Origin: Staphylococcus aureus
GTDB lineage: Bacteria > Bacillota > Bacilli > Staphylococcales > Staphylococcaceae
Direction: 5' to 3'
DNA length: 64,000 nt
NCBI RefSeq assembly: GCF_001027105.1
Contig: NZ_CP011526.1
Location: 2,108,001-2,172,000 of the forward strand
The first letter of the stretch is position 1. The number at the start of each line of letters is the position of its first letter. A program made the translations under genes and the position numbers. Shown piece after piece: positions 31,009 through 39,454 of this stretch. The notes under the pieces are model-generated. The model did no database searches. It saw nothing but the letters and a program-made list of their open reading frames with translations, and was not told the DNA's origin.

Positions 31009-32382
31009 TTAGTCATGTTTGACTTTGACTATACGTGTGTATTTTAAAAACTGCTCTGAATATTTCTCCTTAATTTCCTCTAAACTGTCATATGTAATAC
31101 CTACAATATGCCAATTAGGATTGAAATAATAGAAAGAATCTTTTTGTCGTGACCATTTAATCATATTACCGTCTTTATTATAACGTGGTAATGTTACTTC
31201 ATAGCCTTCTAACACATTAATATACGTTTGGAAAATGTCTGTATCTATACGATTAAAATTATCAATAACTAAATAACTTTTATCCTTTTTAGGCATTAAT
31301 TGAGTAATAAACCCTTCACGATAGTATAATGCCCCTGTTTCATTTGGTAAATACTTGCCATAAAGCATATCTTCTGAAAAATCAGGATGACCTGTTGTTA
31401 TAACAGGATTTGCATTCGCTTTTTGCAATAAGTCATTAGCCGCTTTTAAGCCTTCTTCTTTTCGATCTACAACAAGTAAAATAAATGGCTTTAACGCTTC
31501 TTCTTTTTCACTTTCAAGCATATCTGGTTTTTGAACCATTTCAAATGGAGATTTCAATCCATTATTATCGCTCATTTCAATAATTGCATCATACTGTGCT
31601 TGTGACATACTTGCAATAGCCTGTTTTGCATTTTCTTGAAGGAAATATAAGTTTTTCAATTTAGGATGCTTATTTAATGTACTTAATGTAATCGGTGTAA
31701 TGTCTTTCTCATAAGACACTTCAATCACTGTACTATTTGTTCTACCAGGAATTGGTGGTTTTTCATGAATATGCTTTGATACTTCTCCAATTCCAACGAC
31801 AGATTGATTTTTCGTTCGATTATAAAAAATAATATTGTCGCCTTCTTCTAACTGAGTATAAAAATGATAACCATTACGTTTAATACCGTTGTACGTGTGC
31901 GTATAAATCGTATATTGGTTTCCAGGTTCAAATTCTTCAGTTTCAGCTAAAAAGAAATAACGCGGTATCTTAATTTCGCCTTTACCAAGACCACTTATTA
32001 AATCAAACTCTTCTGCAGTGATTTGATTGAACAATGTCTCTTTCATATTACTTATACGAAATTCCAAAGCTTCACTACGCTTTAAATAATCTGCTGTTAA
32101 TGGTTTCAATTGTTCATTAAAACGAAACTGTACACGTATTTTATTTTGTGCACCTGTTTCAACACTAATAATTTCACCACATCCAAGTAGTCCAGTATCC
32201 GTCTGAACTTGATAAAAGATGACTTGATCTCCTACTTTAGCCTTTTTAAACGCTCTAAATCCTTGAGATGGGTTAAAATGTGCGCCTGATTCAAATAAAG
32301 CTGTTTGTCCTACTAACGGTTCATTATGATTCCAACGGTTATATCCACAATTCAACCAAAAATAATTCGTTTCTGCTGTCAT
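31009..32382 (-). CDS. Two EVE-like domains fused to a degenerate McrB-like domain
   Basis: A 457-residue cytosolic protein. Residues 1-140 are an EVE/PUA-like domain (YFWLNCGYNRWNH, FKKAKVGDQVIFYQ, GLLGCGEI). A second similar unit spans about 140-285 (IPRYFFLAETEEF, LEEGDNIIFYNRTKNQSVVGIGEV). The tail (298-457) follows the McrB order: HPDFSEDMLYGKY near 332 (McrB HxxYSYEDFVxG), YLVIDNFNRIDTDIFQTY near 370 (McrB IIDEINRxNxxKIF) and NWHIVGIT near 423 (McrB NLYIIGTMN). The Walker A is absent and the Walker B DE is DN, so GTPase activity is unlikely. EVE domains read modified bases. No McrC neighbour. Function unknown. Confidence 0.72.
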   Translation of the reverse strand: MTAETNYFWLNCGYNRWNHNEPLVGQTALFESGAHFNPSQGFRAFKKAKVGDQVIFYQVQTDTGLLGCGEIISVETGAQNKIRVQFRFNEQLKPLTADYLKRSEALEFRISNMKETLFNQITAEEFDLISGLGKGEIKIPRYFFLAETEEFEPGNQYTIYTHTYNGIKRNGYHFYTQLEEGDNIIFYNRTKNQSVVGIGEVSKHIHEKPPIPGRTNSTVIEVSYEKDITPITLSTLNKHPKLKNLYFLQENAKQAIASMSQAQYDAIIEMSDNNGLKSPFEMVQKPDMLESEKEEALKPFILLVVDRKEEGLKAANDLLQKANANPVITTGHPDFSEDMLYGKYLPNETGALYYREGFITQLMPKKDKSYLVIDNFNRIDTDIFQTYINVLEGYEVTLPRYNKDGNMIKWSRQKDSFYYFNPNWHIVGITYDSLEEIKEKYSEQFLKYTRIVKVKHD

Positions 32383-32411
32383 CTTAATACTCCTTAACCT
32401 GAATAAATTTT

Positions 32412-32446
32412 AGAAACACTATGAATTACATTCTTTTAGTGTTTCT
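32412..32446. repeat. Hairpin upstream of the EVE gene
   Basis: AGAAACACTA (32412-32421) is perfectly complementary to TAGTGTTTCT (32437-32446). There is no U tract on the minus strand, so it is not a normal terminator. Confidence 0.5.
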
Positions 32447-32450
32447 TATG

Positions 32451-32482
32451 CAGTTGGACGCGTATGCGAACAACTGTATACC
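32451..32482. repeat. CAGTTG...CAACTG imperfect palindrome, copy 1
   Basis: A 32-base element that starts CAGTTGGACGCG and ends CAACTGTATACC. It repeats about 170 bases away at 32621-32652, and a shorter version lies at 38265-38288. These look like dispersed staphylococcal intergenic repeats. Confidence 0.6.
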
Positions 32483-32620
32483 CTTTGTTCACTGCGATTT
32501 TAATCGCATTTCCTATAACATTGTAGCGCCCAGGACATTAATTTACGTCCCAGACCCTTATCGTTTTCACTTCTAAGTAAGTCGAACTATTTTGCTTTAC
32601 AACAAGTGCGACTCTAAATA

Positions 32621-32652
32621 CAGTTGGACACACATACGAGCAACTGTATACC
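32621..32652. repeat. CAGTTG...CAACTG imperfect palindrome, copy 2
   Basis: Starts CAGTTGGACACA and ends CAACTGTATACC; about 26 of 32 bases match copy 1, with the arms fully conserved and the centre diverged. Confidence 0.6.
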
Positions 32653-32925
32653 TTTTAATCAGTTTTCTATATTTTATTTATTATATCTGTCTTAATGATA
32701 AAAATTGTTACAAACAGTTTAACATATTTAGCTACCTATTTTGCATATAAAAAACATGCTTGCATACACTATGCAATAAAAATTACAAATTTATATATGA
32801 TACCACTATGCTTGCTTATCTCTATAGCGCCATTGATACACATTTTTAAATATCTATACTGCCGTTAGAATTTTATCATGTCTTAATTTTCATTAAATAT
32901 TAATTACTTCATTTTATATAAACCA

Positions 32926-32960
32926 ACAAAAACCCCCTCACTACTATGCAAGTGAGAGGT
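32926..32960 (-). terminator. Terminator after the small membrane-protein gene
   Basis: CCTCACT pairs with AGTGAG...GG, and the minus strand runs GGGGGTTTTTG beyond the stem. Confidence 0.7.
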
Positions 32961-33053
32961 TATGTTGATGTGCTTTATTTTCATCAATGTCATTAACACA
33001 ATCATATTTCTTCTGTTAATGCACTGTATTATATTCAAACGCGCTATCGACAA

Positions 33054-33293
33054 TTAATTTGAAGCTACAAAGGTACCGCATAATGGCAGCACATTAATTA
33101 ACAATGCGCTAAACTTTAATGAGGCGCTGATTTGCTTGTCTTTAAAAGTCAACATAGCACTGATAATTCCTAAAATAGCTACTATACGTGGAATTGTCAT
33201 GCTCGGATACTGCGGTATATGTAAGAAAGCACCAAGACCTGCTATCACACCACATACTAACGCAATATATAGAAATTGCTTCAAATCATTCAC
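33054..33293 (-). CDS. Small two-to-three-helix membrane protein
   Basis: A 79-residue hydrophobic protein: helices around FLYIALVCGVIAGLGAFL (7-24), IPRIVAILGIISAML (34-48) and FSALLINVLPLCGTFVA (61-77). No family recognised. It starts 21 bases after the manA stop on the same strand with a GGAGTG site, so it is probably cotranscribed with manA. Confidence 0.65.
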   Translation of the reverse strand: MNDLKQFLYIALVCGVIAGLGAFLHIPQYPSMTIPRIVAILGIISAMLTFKDKQISASLKFSALLINVLPLCGTFVASN

Positions 33294-33314
33294 TCCTAAA
33301 TTGTTATTACACTA

Positions 33315-34253
33315 TTACACATAGCTAATCATCAATGTGAAATCACCTTCAAAGACACTATCCAAATCTTCAGAAGTCAAAATAAAGTTTGTACCAGTAG
33401 TCAGTTTGAAAATTTCACCATCGACAATCATTTGCCCTTCGCCTTCCAACACTGTAACTAAACAGAACTCTCTAGGCTTCATATAATTTAACGTGCCAGA
33501 AATTTCCCATTTAACCAATGTAAAGAAATCATTCGATACAATGTGTGTACACTTATGGTTTTCAATAATTTCGCTTTCAGGCAAAATATTAGGTAATGGT
33601 GCATTGTACTGAATAACGTCTAAAGCTTTTTCAATATTTAACGGTCTATCATTATATTGATTATCTTGACGATTGAAATCATAAAGTCTATATGTAATGT
33701 CTGACGATTGCATCGTTTCGTATGCTAATATTCCTGAAGAAATAGTATGTACTGTTCCTGCTGGAATAAAATAGAATTCTCCAGGTTTTACTTTAATATA
33801 TCTAAGTATCGACTCTATCGTTCCGTGTTGAACATGATTCGCAACTTCTTCTCTAGACTCTGCTAATGTCCCTATAACTATTTCTGCATCTTCTTCTGCA
33901 TCTATAATATACCAACATTCAGATTTGCCATATTGCCCGTTTTCATGCTCATAAGCATAAGAATTATCAGGGTGCACATGAATAGAAAGTGATTCTCTTG
34001 CATCCACTATTTTAGTTAGAAGCGGAAAATCTTTGCTTGGGAAATCACCAAACAATTCACGATGTTCTGACCAAATACGGTCTAATGTTTGACCTTGATA
34101 TGGTCCATTAATAATCTCGCTCGTACCATTTGGATGTGCTGACACACACCAACATTCCCCAGTTGTATCATTGTCTAATTGATATCCAAACTCACTTAGA
34201 CGTTGACCGCCCCATAATTTTGTTTTTAAAATTGGTTGTAAAAATAATGGCAT
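33315..34253 (-). CDS. manA: Mannose-6-phosphate isomerase, class I
   Basis: Zinc enzyme interconverting mannose-6-P and fructose-6-P. The protein of 312 residues has the metal/active-site stretch SIHVHPDNSYAYEHENGQYG, ECWYII and EFYFIPAGTVHTI, with the N-terminal LFLQPILKTKLWGGQRL. The ATG at 34251-34253 follows GGAGGTG; the frame is open 26 codons further but without a ribosome site. Also called pmi. Confidence 0.93.
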   Translation of the reverse strand: MPLFLQPILKTKLWGGQRLSEFGYQLDNDTTGECWCVSAHPNGTSEIINGPYQGQTLDRIWSEHRELFGDFPSKDFPLLTKIVDARESLSIHVHPDNSYAYEHENGQYGKSECWYIIDAEEDAEIVIGTLAESREEVANHVQHGTIESILRYIKVKPGEFYFIPAGTVHTISSGILAYETMQSSDITYRLYDFNRQDNQYNDRPLNIEKALDVIQYNAPLPNILPESEIIENHKCTHIVSNDFFTLVKWEISGTLNYMKPREFCLVTVLEGEGQMIVDGEIFKLTTGTNFILTSEDLDSVFEGDFTLMISYV

Positions 34254-34631
34254 TGTTGCACCTCCATTGTGATTAAGTAAGCAATAGAACTCTGATGTTG
34301 TTGTTCCATTATATTTTGATTTTGTTCTCATTTACATCGTATTATTAACTTCCACATTTCAAATTAACTATTAGTGATTGTACCATATTTACTAACATTG
34401 CAGTACTGCCAATTAAAGCGCTTCACTTAAATTTACAGTACTTTAACATTTTCAAAAATTTATAGCATAGAGATTATATCTCTCTTACATTTGTACATAT
34501 TTCCCTTTAAATTTACTCGCCCATTATACCAATTAATAAACAACTTTAATAGTTGTGCCATACATTGTTCAAATTCTTTGTAAAACGCATAGACAATACG
34601 TACTTATTCATACTTATAATTCATCATTTTC
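34254..34631. other. AT-rich intergenic region before manA
   Basis: About 380 bases with no gene seen. It should contain the manA promoter, but no hexamer pair stands out. Confidence 0.4.
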
Positions 34632-34662
34632 AAAAAATAACGAGTTACGAAAAAGTAACCCG
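34632..34662 (-). terminator. Terminator after the SDR gene
   Basis: GAGTTAC (34642-34648) with GTAACCC (34655-34661), then TTATTTTTTG on the minus strand. Confidence 0.7.
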
Positions 34663-34687
34663 CTTCAAATCATATTTACTATCCTTA

Positions 34688-35353
34688 TTAATCCGTTTCA
34701 TTTTCAAATTGAGTTAAAGCATCTTTAATGTCCTGATCACCACTAATAATTTGAAACTCTTGGTGATTAAAATGATTGGATGTGACAATTTCTTTTAATA
34801 CTGTCGCAACATCTTCTCTAGGAATTTCACCTTTACCATCAAAATATTGTGCAGCTTCTATCTTTCCAGATCCTGCTGCATTTGTAAGTGCCCCTGGATG
34901 TAAAATTGTATAATTCAAACCTGAACGTCTTAAATAGTCATCAGCGTAATGTTTAGCTATTGTATATGGCTTTAAATCACCGCTATCATCAAAAGCCTGA
35001 CGTCTCGAATCATATGTTGAAACCATGACATAGTGTTTAATATTGGCCTCTTTACTCGCAATCATTGATTTAACAGCACCATCTAAATCGACAATAATTG
35101 TTTTATCTGCACCCGTGTTCCCTCCAGAACCTACTGAAAAGATAACTTTATCGAATGGTTTAAACGTCTCAGTTAAAGTCTCTATTGAATCATTTTCAAC
35201 ATCAACAAGAATTGCTTTCATACCTTGTGATTTTAACGCATTAAGTTGATCTGATTGCCTAACACCAGCAGTAAATGGTACATTTTCTTTTGCTAATTGT
35301 TGCACTAGTAACGAACCTACACCGCCATTAGCACCTATAACCAAAATATTCAT
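34688..35353 (-). CDS. Atypical short-chain dehydrogenase / NAD(P)-binding protein
   Basis: A 221-residue Rossmann protein of the atypical SDR (SDR_a5/NmrA-like) type. The dinucleotide loop is VIGANGGVGSLLVQQL at residues about 5-20, and an FSVGSGGNTG segment follows. The usual Tyr-x-x-x-Lys is represented by YTIAKHYAD. Function unknown; relatives act as quinone or flavin reductases or redox sensors. It is divergent from czrAB with about 150 bases between, and a terminator follows it. Confidence 0.75.
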   Translation of the reverse strand: MNILVIGANGGVGSLLVQQLAKENVPFTAGVRQSDQLNALKSQGMKAILVDVENDSIETLTETFKPFDKVIFSVGSGGNTGADKTIIVDLDGAVKSMIASKEANIKHYVMVSTYDSRRQAFDDSGDLKPYTIAKHYADDYLRRSGLNYTILHPGALTNAAGSGKIEAAQYFDGKGEIPREDVATVLKEIVTSNHFNHQEFQIISGDQDIKDALTQFENETD

Positions 35354-35435
35354 TTACAACACTCTCCTATTTATTATTCTCTATGCCATACCACTTTATG
35401 AGATATGTAAAACTTGTTACAACTATAAAAATCAA

Positions 35436-35464
35436 TTGACATACTACTGGGAACGTATTAAATT
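35436..35464 (+). promoter_or_regulatory. czrAB promoter
   Basis: Perfect TTGACA (35436-35441), 17-base spacer, TAAATT (35459-35464). The CzrA operator begins four bases downstream. Confidence 0.65.
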
Positions 35465-35467
35465 AAT

Positions 35468-35487
35468 ATATGAACAAATATTCATAT
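35468..35487. promoter_or_regulatory. CzrA operator
   Basis: ATATGAA (35468-35474) and TTCATAT (35481-35487) form a perfect dyad around six bases, the ArsR/SmtB-type TGAA-N-TTCA operator known for czr. It covers the expected transcription start. Confidence 0.85.
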
Positions 35488-35504
35488 GAAAGGATTGTCA
35501 TATA

Positions 35505-35825
35505 ATGTCAGAACAATATTCAGAAATAAATACAGATACATTAGAACGCGTAACTGAAATTTTCAAGGCATTAGGCGATTACAATCGAATACGTATCATG
35601 GAATTGTTATCAGTCAGCGAAGCAAGTGTTGGTCACATTTCACATCAATTGAATTTATCTCAATCAAATGTCTCGCACCAATTAAAATTACTTAAAAGTG
35701 TGCATCTTGTGAAAGCAAAACGACAAGGCCAATCAATGATTTATTCATTAGATGACATCCACGTAGCAACTATGTTAAAGCAAGCCATACATCACGCGAA
35801 TCATCCTAAAGAAAGTGGGTTATAA
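35505..35825 (+). CDS. czrA: Zinc/cobalt-responsive ArsR-family repressor CzrA
   Basis: Represses the czr operon until Zn(II) or Co(II) binds at the alpha5 helices of the dimer. In this 106-residue protein all four known metal ligands are in place: Asp84, His86, His97 and His100. The recognition helix is in LSQSNVSHQLKLLKS (about 51-65). It stops one base before the czrB ATG, and the operator sits in front of it, so the pair forms a self-regulated operon. Confidence 0.97.
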   Translation: MSEQYSEINTDTLERVTEIFKALGDYNRIRIMELLSVSEASVGHISHQLNLSQSNVSHQLKLLKSVHLVKAKRQGQSMIYSLDDIHVATMLKQAIHHANHPKESGL

Positions 35826-35826
35826 T

Positions 35827-36807
35827 ATGTCTCATTCACATCATCATCATGACCATATGCATAGTCATGTAACTACAAATAATAAGAAAGTATTGTTTAT
35901 ATCGTTTTTAATAATCGGTCTATATATGTTTATCGAAATCATCGGCGGTCTCCTTGCTAACAGCTTGGCATTACTATCTGACGGTATCCATATGTTTAGC
36001 GACACATTCTCATTAGGTGTTGCACTTGTCGCATTTATTTATGCTGAAAAGAATGCCACAACTACAAAAACATTTGGTTATAAACGTTTCGAAGTACTCG
36101 CAGCGTTATTTAACGGTGTAACGCTTTTTGTAATAAGTATTTTGATTGTTTTTGAAGCGATTAAACGTTTCTTTGTTCCTTCTGAAGTTCAATCAAAAGA
36201 AATGTTAATCATTAGTATTATCGGTTTAATTGTCAATATCGTTGTTGCATTCTTTATGTTTAAAGGCGGCGACACTTCACACAATTTAAATATGCGTGGT
36301 GCTTTTCTACATGTTATCGGAGACTTATTAGGTTCAGTTGGCGCCATTACTGCAGCTATTTTAATTTGGGCATTTGGATGGACAATCGCCGATCCTATCG
36401 CAAGTATTTTAGTTTCCGTTATTATTTTAAAAAGTGCTTGGGGTATCACAAAATCTTCAATTAACATTTTAATGGAAGGCACACCAAGTGATGTTGATAT
36501 AGATGAAGTTATAACTACTATTAAAAAGGATTCACGAATACAAAGTGTGCATGATTGCCATGTTTGGACAATTTCAAATGATATGAATGCATTGAGTTGT
36601 CATGTTGTTGTAGACCATACATTGACAATGAAAGAATGTGAATTATTATTAGAAAACATTGAGCATGATTTATTACATTTAAATATTCACCATATGACTA
36701 TTCAATTAGAAACGCCTAATCACAAACATGATGAATCGATTATATGTTCAGGAACACATAGTCATTCACATAACCATCATGCTCATCATCACGCGCATGT
36801 ACATTAA
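35827..36807 (+). CDS. czrB: Zinc/cobalt cation-diffusion-facilitator exporter CzrB
   Basis: Proton antiporter of the CDF family that expels Zn(II) and Co(II). The 326-residue protein has His-rich ends (HSHHHHDHMHSH at the start; HSHSHNHHAHHHAH at the end). Six membrane helices carry the two metal-site pairs in SDGIHMFSDT and HVIGDLLGS, and a cytoplasmic domain follows (about 205-300). The ATG at 35827 is chosen; an upstream GTG frame overlaps czrA and lacks a ribosome site. Also named zitB or czcD-like. Confidence 0.96.
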   Translation: MSHSHHHHDHMHSHVTTNNKKVLFISFLIIGLYMFIEIIGGLLANSLALLSDGIHMFSDTFSLGVALVAFIYAEKNATTTKTFGYKRFEVLAALFNGVTLFVISILIVFEAIKRFFVPSEVQSKEMLIISIIGLIVNIVVAFFMFKGGDTSHNLNMRGAFLHVIGDLLGSVGAITAAILIWAFGWTIADPIASILVSVIILKSAWGITKSSINILMEGTPSDVDIDEVITTIKKDSRIQSVHDCHVWTISNDMNALSCHVVVDHTLTMKECELLLENIEHDLLHLNIHHMTIQLETPNHKHDESIICSGTHSHSHNHHAHHHAHVH

Positions 36808-36814
36808 TAATTTT

Positions 36815-36864
36815 AACCTACTGCCATTGCATCGATTAAACTTTTCAATGGCAGTAGGTTTTTT
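36815..36864 (+). terminator. Terminator after czrB
   Basis: A 15-base perfect stem AACCTACTGCCATTG (36815-36829) with its complement at 36846-36860, followed by T. Confidence 0.92.
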
Positions 36865-37072
36865 ATGTCTTTATGGCGACTTGTTTGGTCTTTGATGATG
36901 CAATGTTTATTAACAAATTTTCAACTATTATTTCTTACATTAGTCATATTTTTGACAATTTACTATTATAATTCTCTAACTTTAGTCACTTTAATTAATT
37001 TTTATTAGATATTAATATGAAAATAACGTGTTTTTTGTTATTGTATTTATATGAAGAAAAGGAGGCACCACT

Positions 37073-38164
37073 TTGTTTACTTACTTTAAATCAGCATTTA
37101 AAAATGCTAAACCACAATTATTAATAACATTGATATATGCACTTATAGCATTTGCTGTAATTGCAGTTGTATATTTACTTGCTAATTTCCAGCTTGCTAA
37201 GTATGCACAAACTATTGCAATTTATTCACAATTTGGGCAAAAACCACCAGTAGATGCATATTTAAAAGTTATCGCTGTATTACTTATAGCAGCTGTAGTT
37301 TCACTGTTTGTTTTAGTTCAAATTTTTATCGGAATTACAAATGTTATGAAACGAGCAATGAGTCATGAAAAAGTAAAATTTACCGATTTATTTATTGCAT
37401 TTAAAAAAGGTAATTATTTAAAGAGCGTTCTGATCGGTCTTGTATCTATAGCAATGATTATCGTTCTTTCACTTCTGACATCATTACTATACAAATTATT
37501 TTCTCCAGTATCAGAAATGATTATGAATTCAGTACAATCATCATATGCAGATAGTACACACCTGATTGGTATTGCTATTACAACTCAAAGCATCATAATC
37601 ATTGTTGTTTTATTGATTAAAGCAATTATTACTTGGTTATTGTTAATACCTATTTTCAACTTTATGACTAGTTTCGTTGAATCAACTAACGATAAAGTAA
37701 AAACACACTTAGCTAATGGATTTAAAGCAATGAAAAATGGTCAAAAAACATTTTTCAAATTTTTCATTGGAATACTATTATTAAACTTAATTATTATTTT
37801 ATTTAAAACACCTGTTGGTTACTTGATTTCATTTAATACGCAATCACTCTCTCAAAGTGTTGCAGAAAATATCATAAGAGTTTATACAGTAATGACAATT
37901 ATTTTATTCGTTGTTATTCATGCAATCATTTTAATGGGTATCGTTCAATATTACTTAAAACGTGGTCAAAAAATTACTAAAGATAAAGTAAAAACAGCTG
38001 ACAAGAATAAAAAAGTTGTCACTGAACCAAAAAATACAAAAGTAGAAAATGATAAAGTGACAACATCTGTTGAAACAAAAACAGAAAAAGCACAAGATTC
38101 ATTAAATGATAATACAACAAAAACAATGACTTCAGATAAACCAGAAGACAATCAACCAAAATAA
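37073..38164 (+). CDS. Polytopic membrane protein with charged C-terminal tail
   Basis: A 363-residue protein of no recognised family. About six hydrophobic segments (near 17-40, 65-90, 118-142, 170-200, 228-248 and 270-298) precede a disordered tail from about 300 rich in Lys, Thr, Asp and Glu. The only start that fits is TTG at 37073, seven bases after GGAGG; no in-frame ATG precedes the first helix. It stands alone between czrB and a terminator cluster. DUF975/YciC-like membrane proteins show similar layout, but I cannot confirm that. Confidence 0.75.
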   Translation: MFTYFKSAFKNAKPQLLITLIYALIAFAVIAVVYLLANFQLAKYAQTIAIYSQFGQKPPVDAYLKVIAVLLIAAVVSLFVLVQIFIGITNVMKRAMSHEKVKFTDLFIAFKKGNYLKSVLIGLVSIAMIIVLSLLTSLLYKLFSPVSEMIMNSVQSSYADSTHLIGIAITTQSIIIIVVLLIKAIITWLLLIPIFNFMTSFVESTNDKVKTHLANGFKAMKNGQKTFFKFFIGILLLNLIIILFKTPVGYLISFNTQSLSQSVAENIIRVYTVMTIILFVVIHAIILMGIVQYYLKRGQKITKDKVKTADKNKKVVTEPKNTKVENDKVTTSVETKTEKAQDSLNDNTTKTMTSDKPEDNQPK

Positions 38165-38170
38165 ATTTTA

Positions 38171-38202
38171 GAGCCCCTTACAACTTTAGTTGTTAGGGGC
38201 TC
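38171..38202 (+). terminator. Terminator of the membrane-protein gene
   Basis: GAGCCCCTTACAAC pairs with GTTGTTAGGGGCTC around TTTA; one unpaired T on the 5' side. It begins six bases after the stop codon. Confidence 0.85.
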
Positions 38203-38324
38203 TTATGCATGCGCTTAGCGCAGGCGCTCCTACTTTTAAACTTTAGTTGTTAGGGGCTCTTATGCAGTTGATGCGTAGCATCCAACTGTGTTCCTCTATT
38301 TTTCAACTTTAGTTGTTAGGGGCT
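38181..38324. repeat. Three direct repeats of a terminator arm
   Basis: AACTTTAGTTGTTAGGGGCT occurs at 38182-38201, 38239-38258 and 38305-38324, with unrelated small palindromes between (GCGCTTAGCGC; CAGTTG...CAACTG at 38265-38288). Only the first copy has its 5' GAGCCCCT partner nearby; the later copies could pair with it as alternative terminator arms. Confidence 0.75.
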
Positions 38325-38504
38325 TCTTTCTAAAATAACTAAGTGAATTATCTATATATGAAGAGGTCTCCAATACTTTTTATATAATTCGTGATTACAT
38401 TCTATACTTTTAATTGTATTTTCTGCTGTATGGAAAGTTGGTTTTATTAATTCTGATTATGTTCAGAACTACAATTCATAAGAAAAATGTGTTAAAATAT
38501 ATTT

Positions 38505-38672
38505 GTAGCAAGTAGAAGCAAAAGATGAAAATCATTAACTCTTGAAACACAAAAAGGGCAACACTCGGAAACATGTTACCCTAATGAGCCCGTTAAAAAG
38601 ACGGTGACCTTATATTTTATTTAAAAATAGCCTTCAAAAATGCCGGTCAAAGCGAATAGAAGGTTATTTTTT
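38505..38672 (+). ncRNA. SprF-like antitoxin sRNA
   Basis: The stretch starting GCAAGTAGAAGCAAAAGATG carries the conserved stem GGGCAACA...TGTTACCC, then GAGCCCGTTAAAAAGACGGTGACC. It ends in a terminator hairpin, ATAGCCTTC...GAAGGTTAT followed by T6. TAAAAT at 38493-38498 is the likely -10. The layout, converging on and overlapping the 3' end of a small hydrophobic toxin ORF on the other strand, is that of S. aureus sprF/sprG pairs. Ends are estimated. Confidence 0.7.
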
Positions 38673-38744
38673 ATGGTCTTGAGTACTAATCAATACTAAA
38701 CCAATGATTGTTAATACAACCATAAGCATTTCAAAATCAGACAT
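38664..38744 (-). CDS. SprG/holin-like type I toxin peptide
   Basis: A 26-residue peptide, MSDFEMLMVVLTIIGLVLIS followed by a charged end TQDHKK. One hydrophobic helix with a basic C-terminus is the pattern of holin-like type I toxins (SprG, BsrG, TxpA). AAAGGA precedes the ATG. Upstream in the mRNA a short frame, ATG CCT ATG GTT..., ends 6 bases before the toxin ATG, out of frame. An in-frame TTG eight codons upstream would add LLLLERTS. Its 3' end overlaps the antitoxin sRNA terminator. Confidence 0.75.
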   Translation of the reverse strand: MSDFEMLMVVLTIIGLVLISTQDHKK

Positions 38745-38835
38745 GCTAGTCCTTTCTAGGAGTAACAACTATAACCATAGGCATCACCCCTTTATTAAGA
38801 GATTAGCCACCATCTATCCAACTTGCTCAATAAAT

Positions 38836-38844
38836 ATTATAACA
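38836..38844 (-). promoter_or_regulatory. Extended -10 promoter of the toxin mRNA
   Basis: TGTTATAAT on the minus strand (TGn plus a consensus -10), about 90 bases before the toxin start. No good -35 is seen, as is common for extended -10 promoters. Confidence 0.6.
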
Positions 38845-38889
38845 TGCACACTTTTAAACAGTAATTCATAGTATAAGTTTTTTCATTTC

Positions 38890-39422
38890 TTAATCAACTC
38901 GATAAACAGTTGAGTGACATACCCTTGTCTAACTAGCTATTTCTTCCCCTGTTATCGTTTGTTCATCATATAAAAATTTAATTTCTCATTTTTTATTCTC
39001 TGGTAAAGAGGGGCGCCCGCTTTTTCGGCCTCTCGCTCTTGTTGCTGCTAAGTCTATTTTATACACTCACATAGTAAATTAACTTCTAATCCTGAAAAAT
39101 GCACTCATCATCGTAAAAAACATTTTGCCCATTGTGTCTTTCGTTGAAATGTTCATGTTACTAATTTGTAAGTCAATTCCGTTATCATCGAATCATTGTG
39201 ATAATTCAATTAATAGTTTTGTCGTTCTACCTAACCGATCAAGTTGATAGACAACTAATGTGTCGCTCTCTCGTAAATAATCTAAACACTTAACAAGCTC
39301 TGTACGTTTGACACCACTTATTCTTTCACTATATACACACCCACACCCAAATTCTTTAAGTGTATCGATATTAATCTTTCGTTGATACACGATCATAACC
39401 AATTTTAGCCATTTAAATAAAA
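38890..39422 (-). pseudogene. Decayed serine recombinase (resolvase/invertase) gene
   Basis: The original start is MAKIGYDRVSTK at 39420-39422. A frameshift follows directly, then the intact-looking stretch SERISGVK...CLDYLRESDTLVVYQLDRLGRTTK. Next come a Trp-to-stop change after LIELSQ, then FDDNGIDLQISNMNISTKD, MGKMFFTMMSAFF, another frameshift, and remnants of the C-terminal HTH (RARGRKSGRPSLPENKK, EQTITGEEIA, STVYRV). This is the BinL/Tn552-resolvase family, clearly inactive. It marks former mobile DNA in this accessory stretch. Confidence 0.9.
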
Positions 39423-39454
39423 CCTCTCTTCAACATATTATATTTAGTTATGAC

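Larger units (their letters stand above)
32383..33053. other. 670-base intergenic region rich in small inverted repeats
   Basis: No gene is supported. The left 280 bases hold the hairpin and two palindromes listed separately, plus AACATTGTAGCGCC shared with about 22408. The remainder is plain AT-rich sequence ending in a terminator at 32926-32960. Confidence 0.6.
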
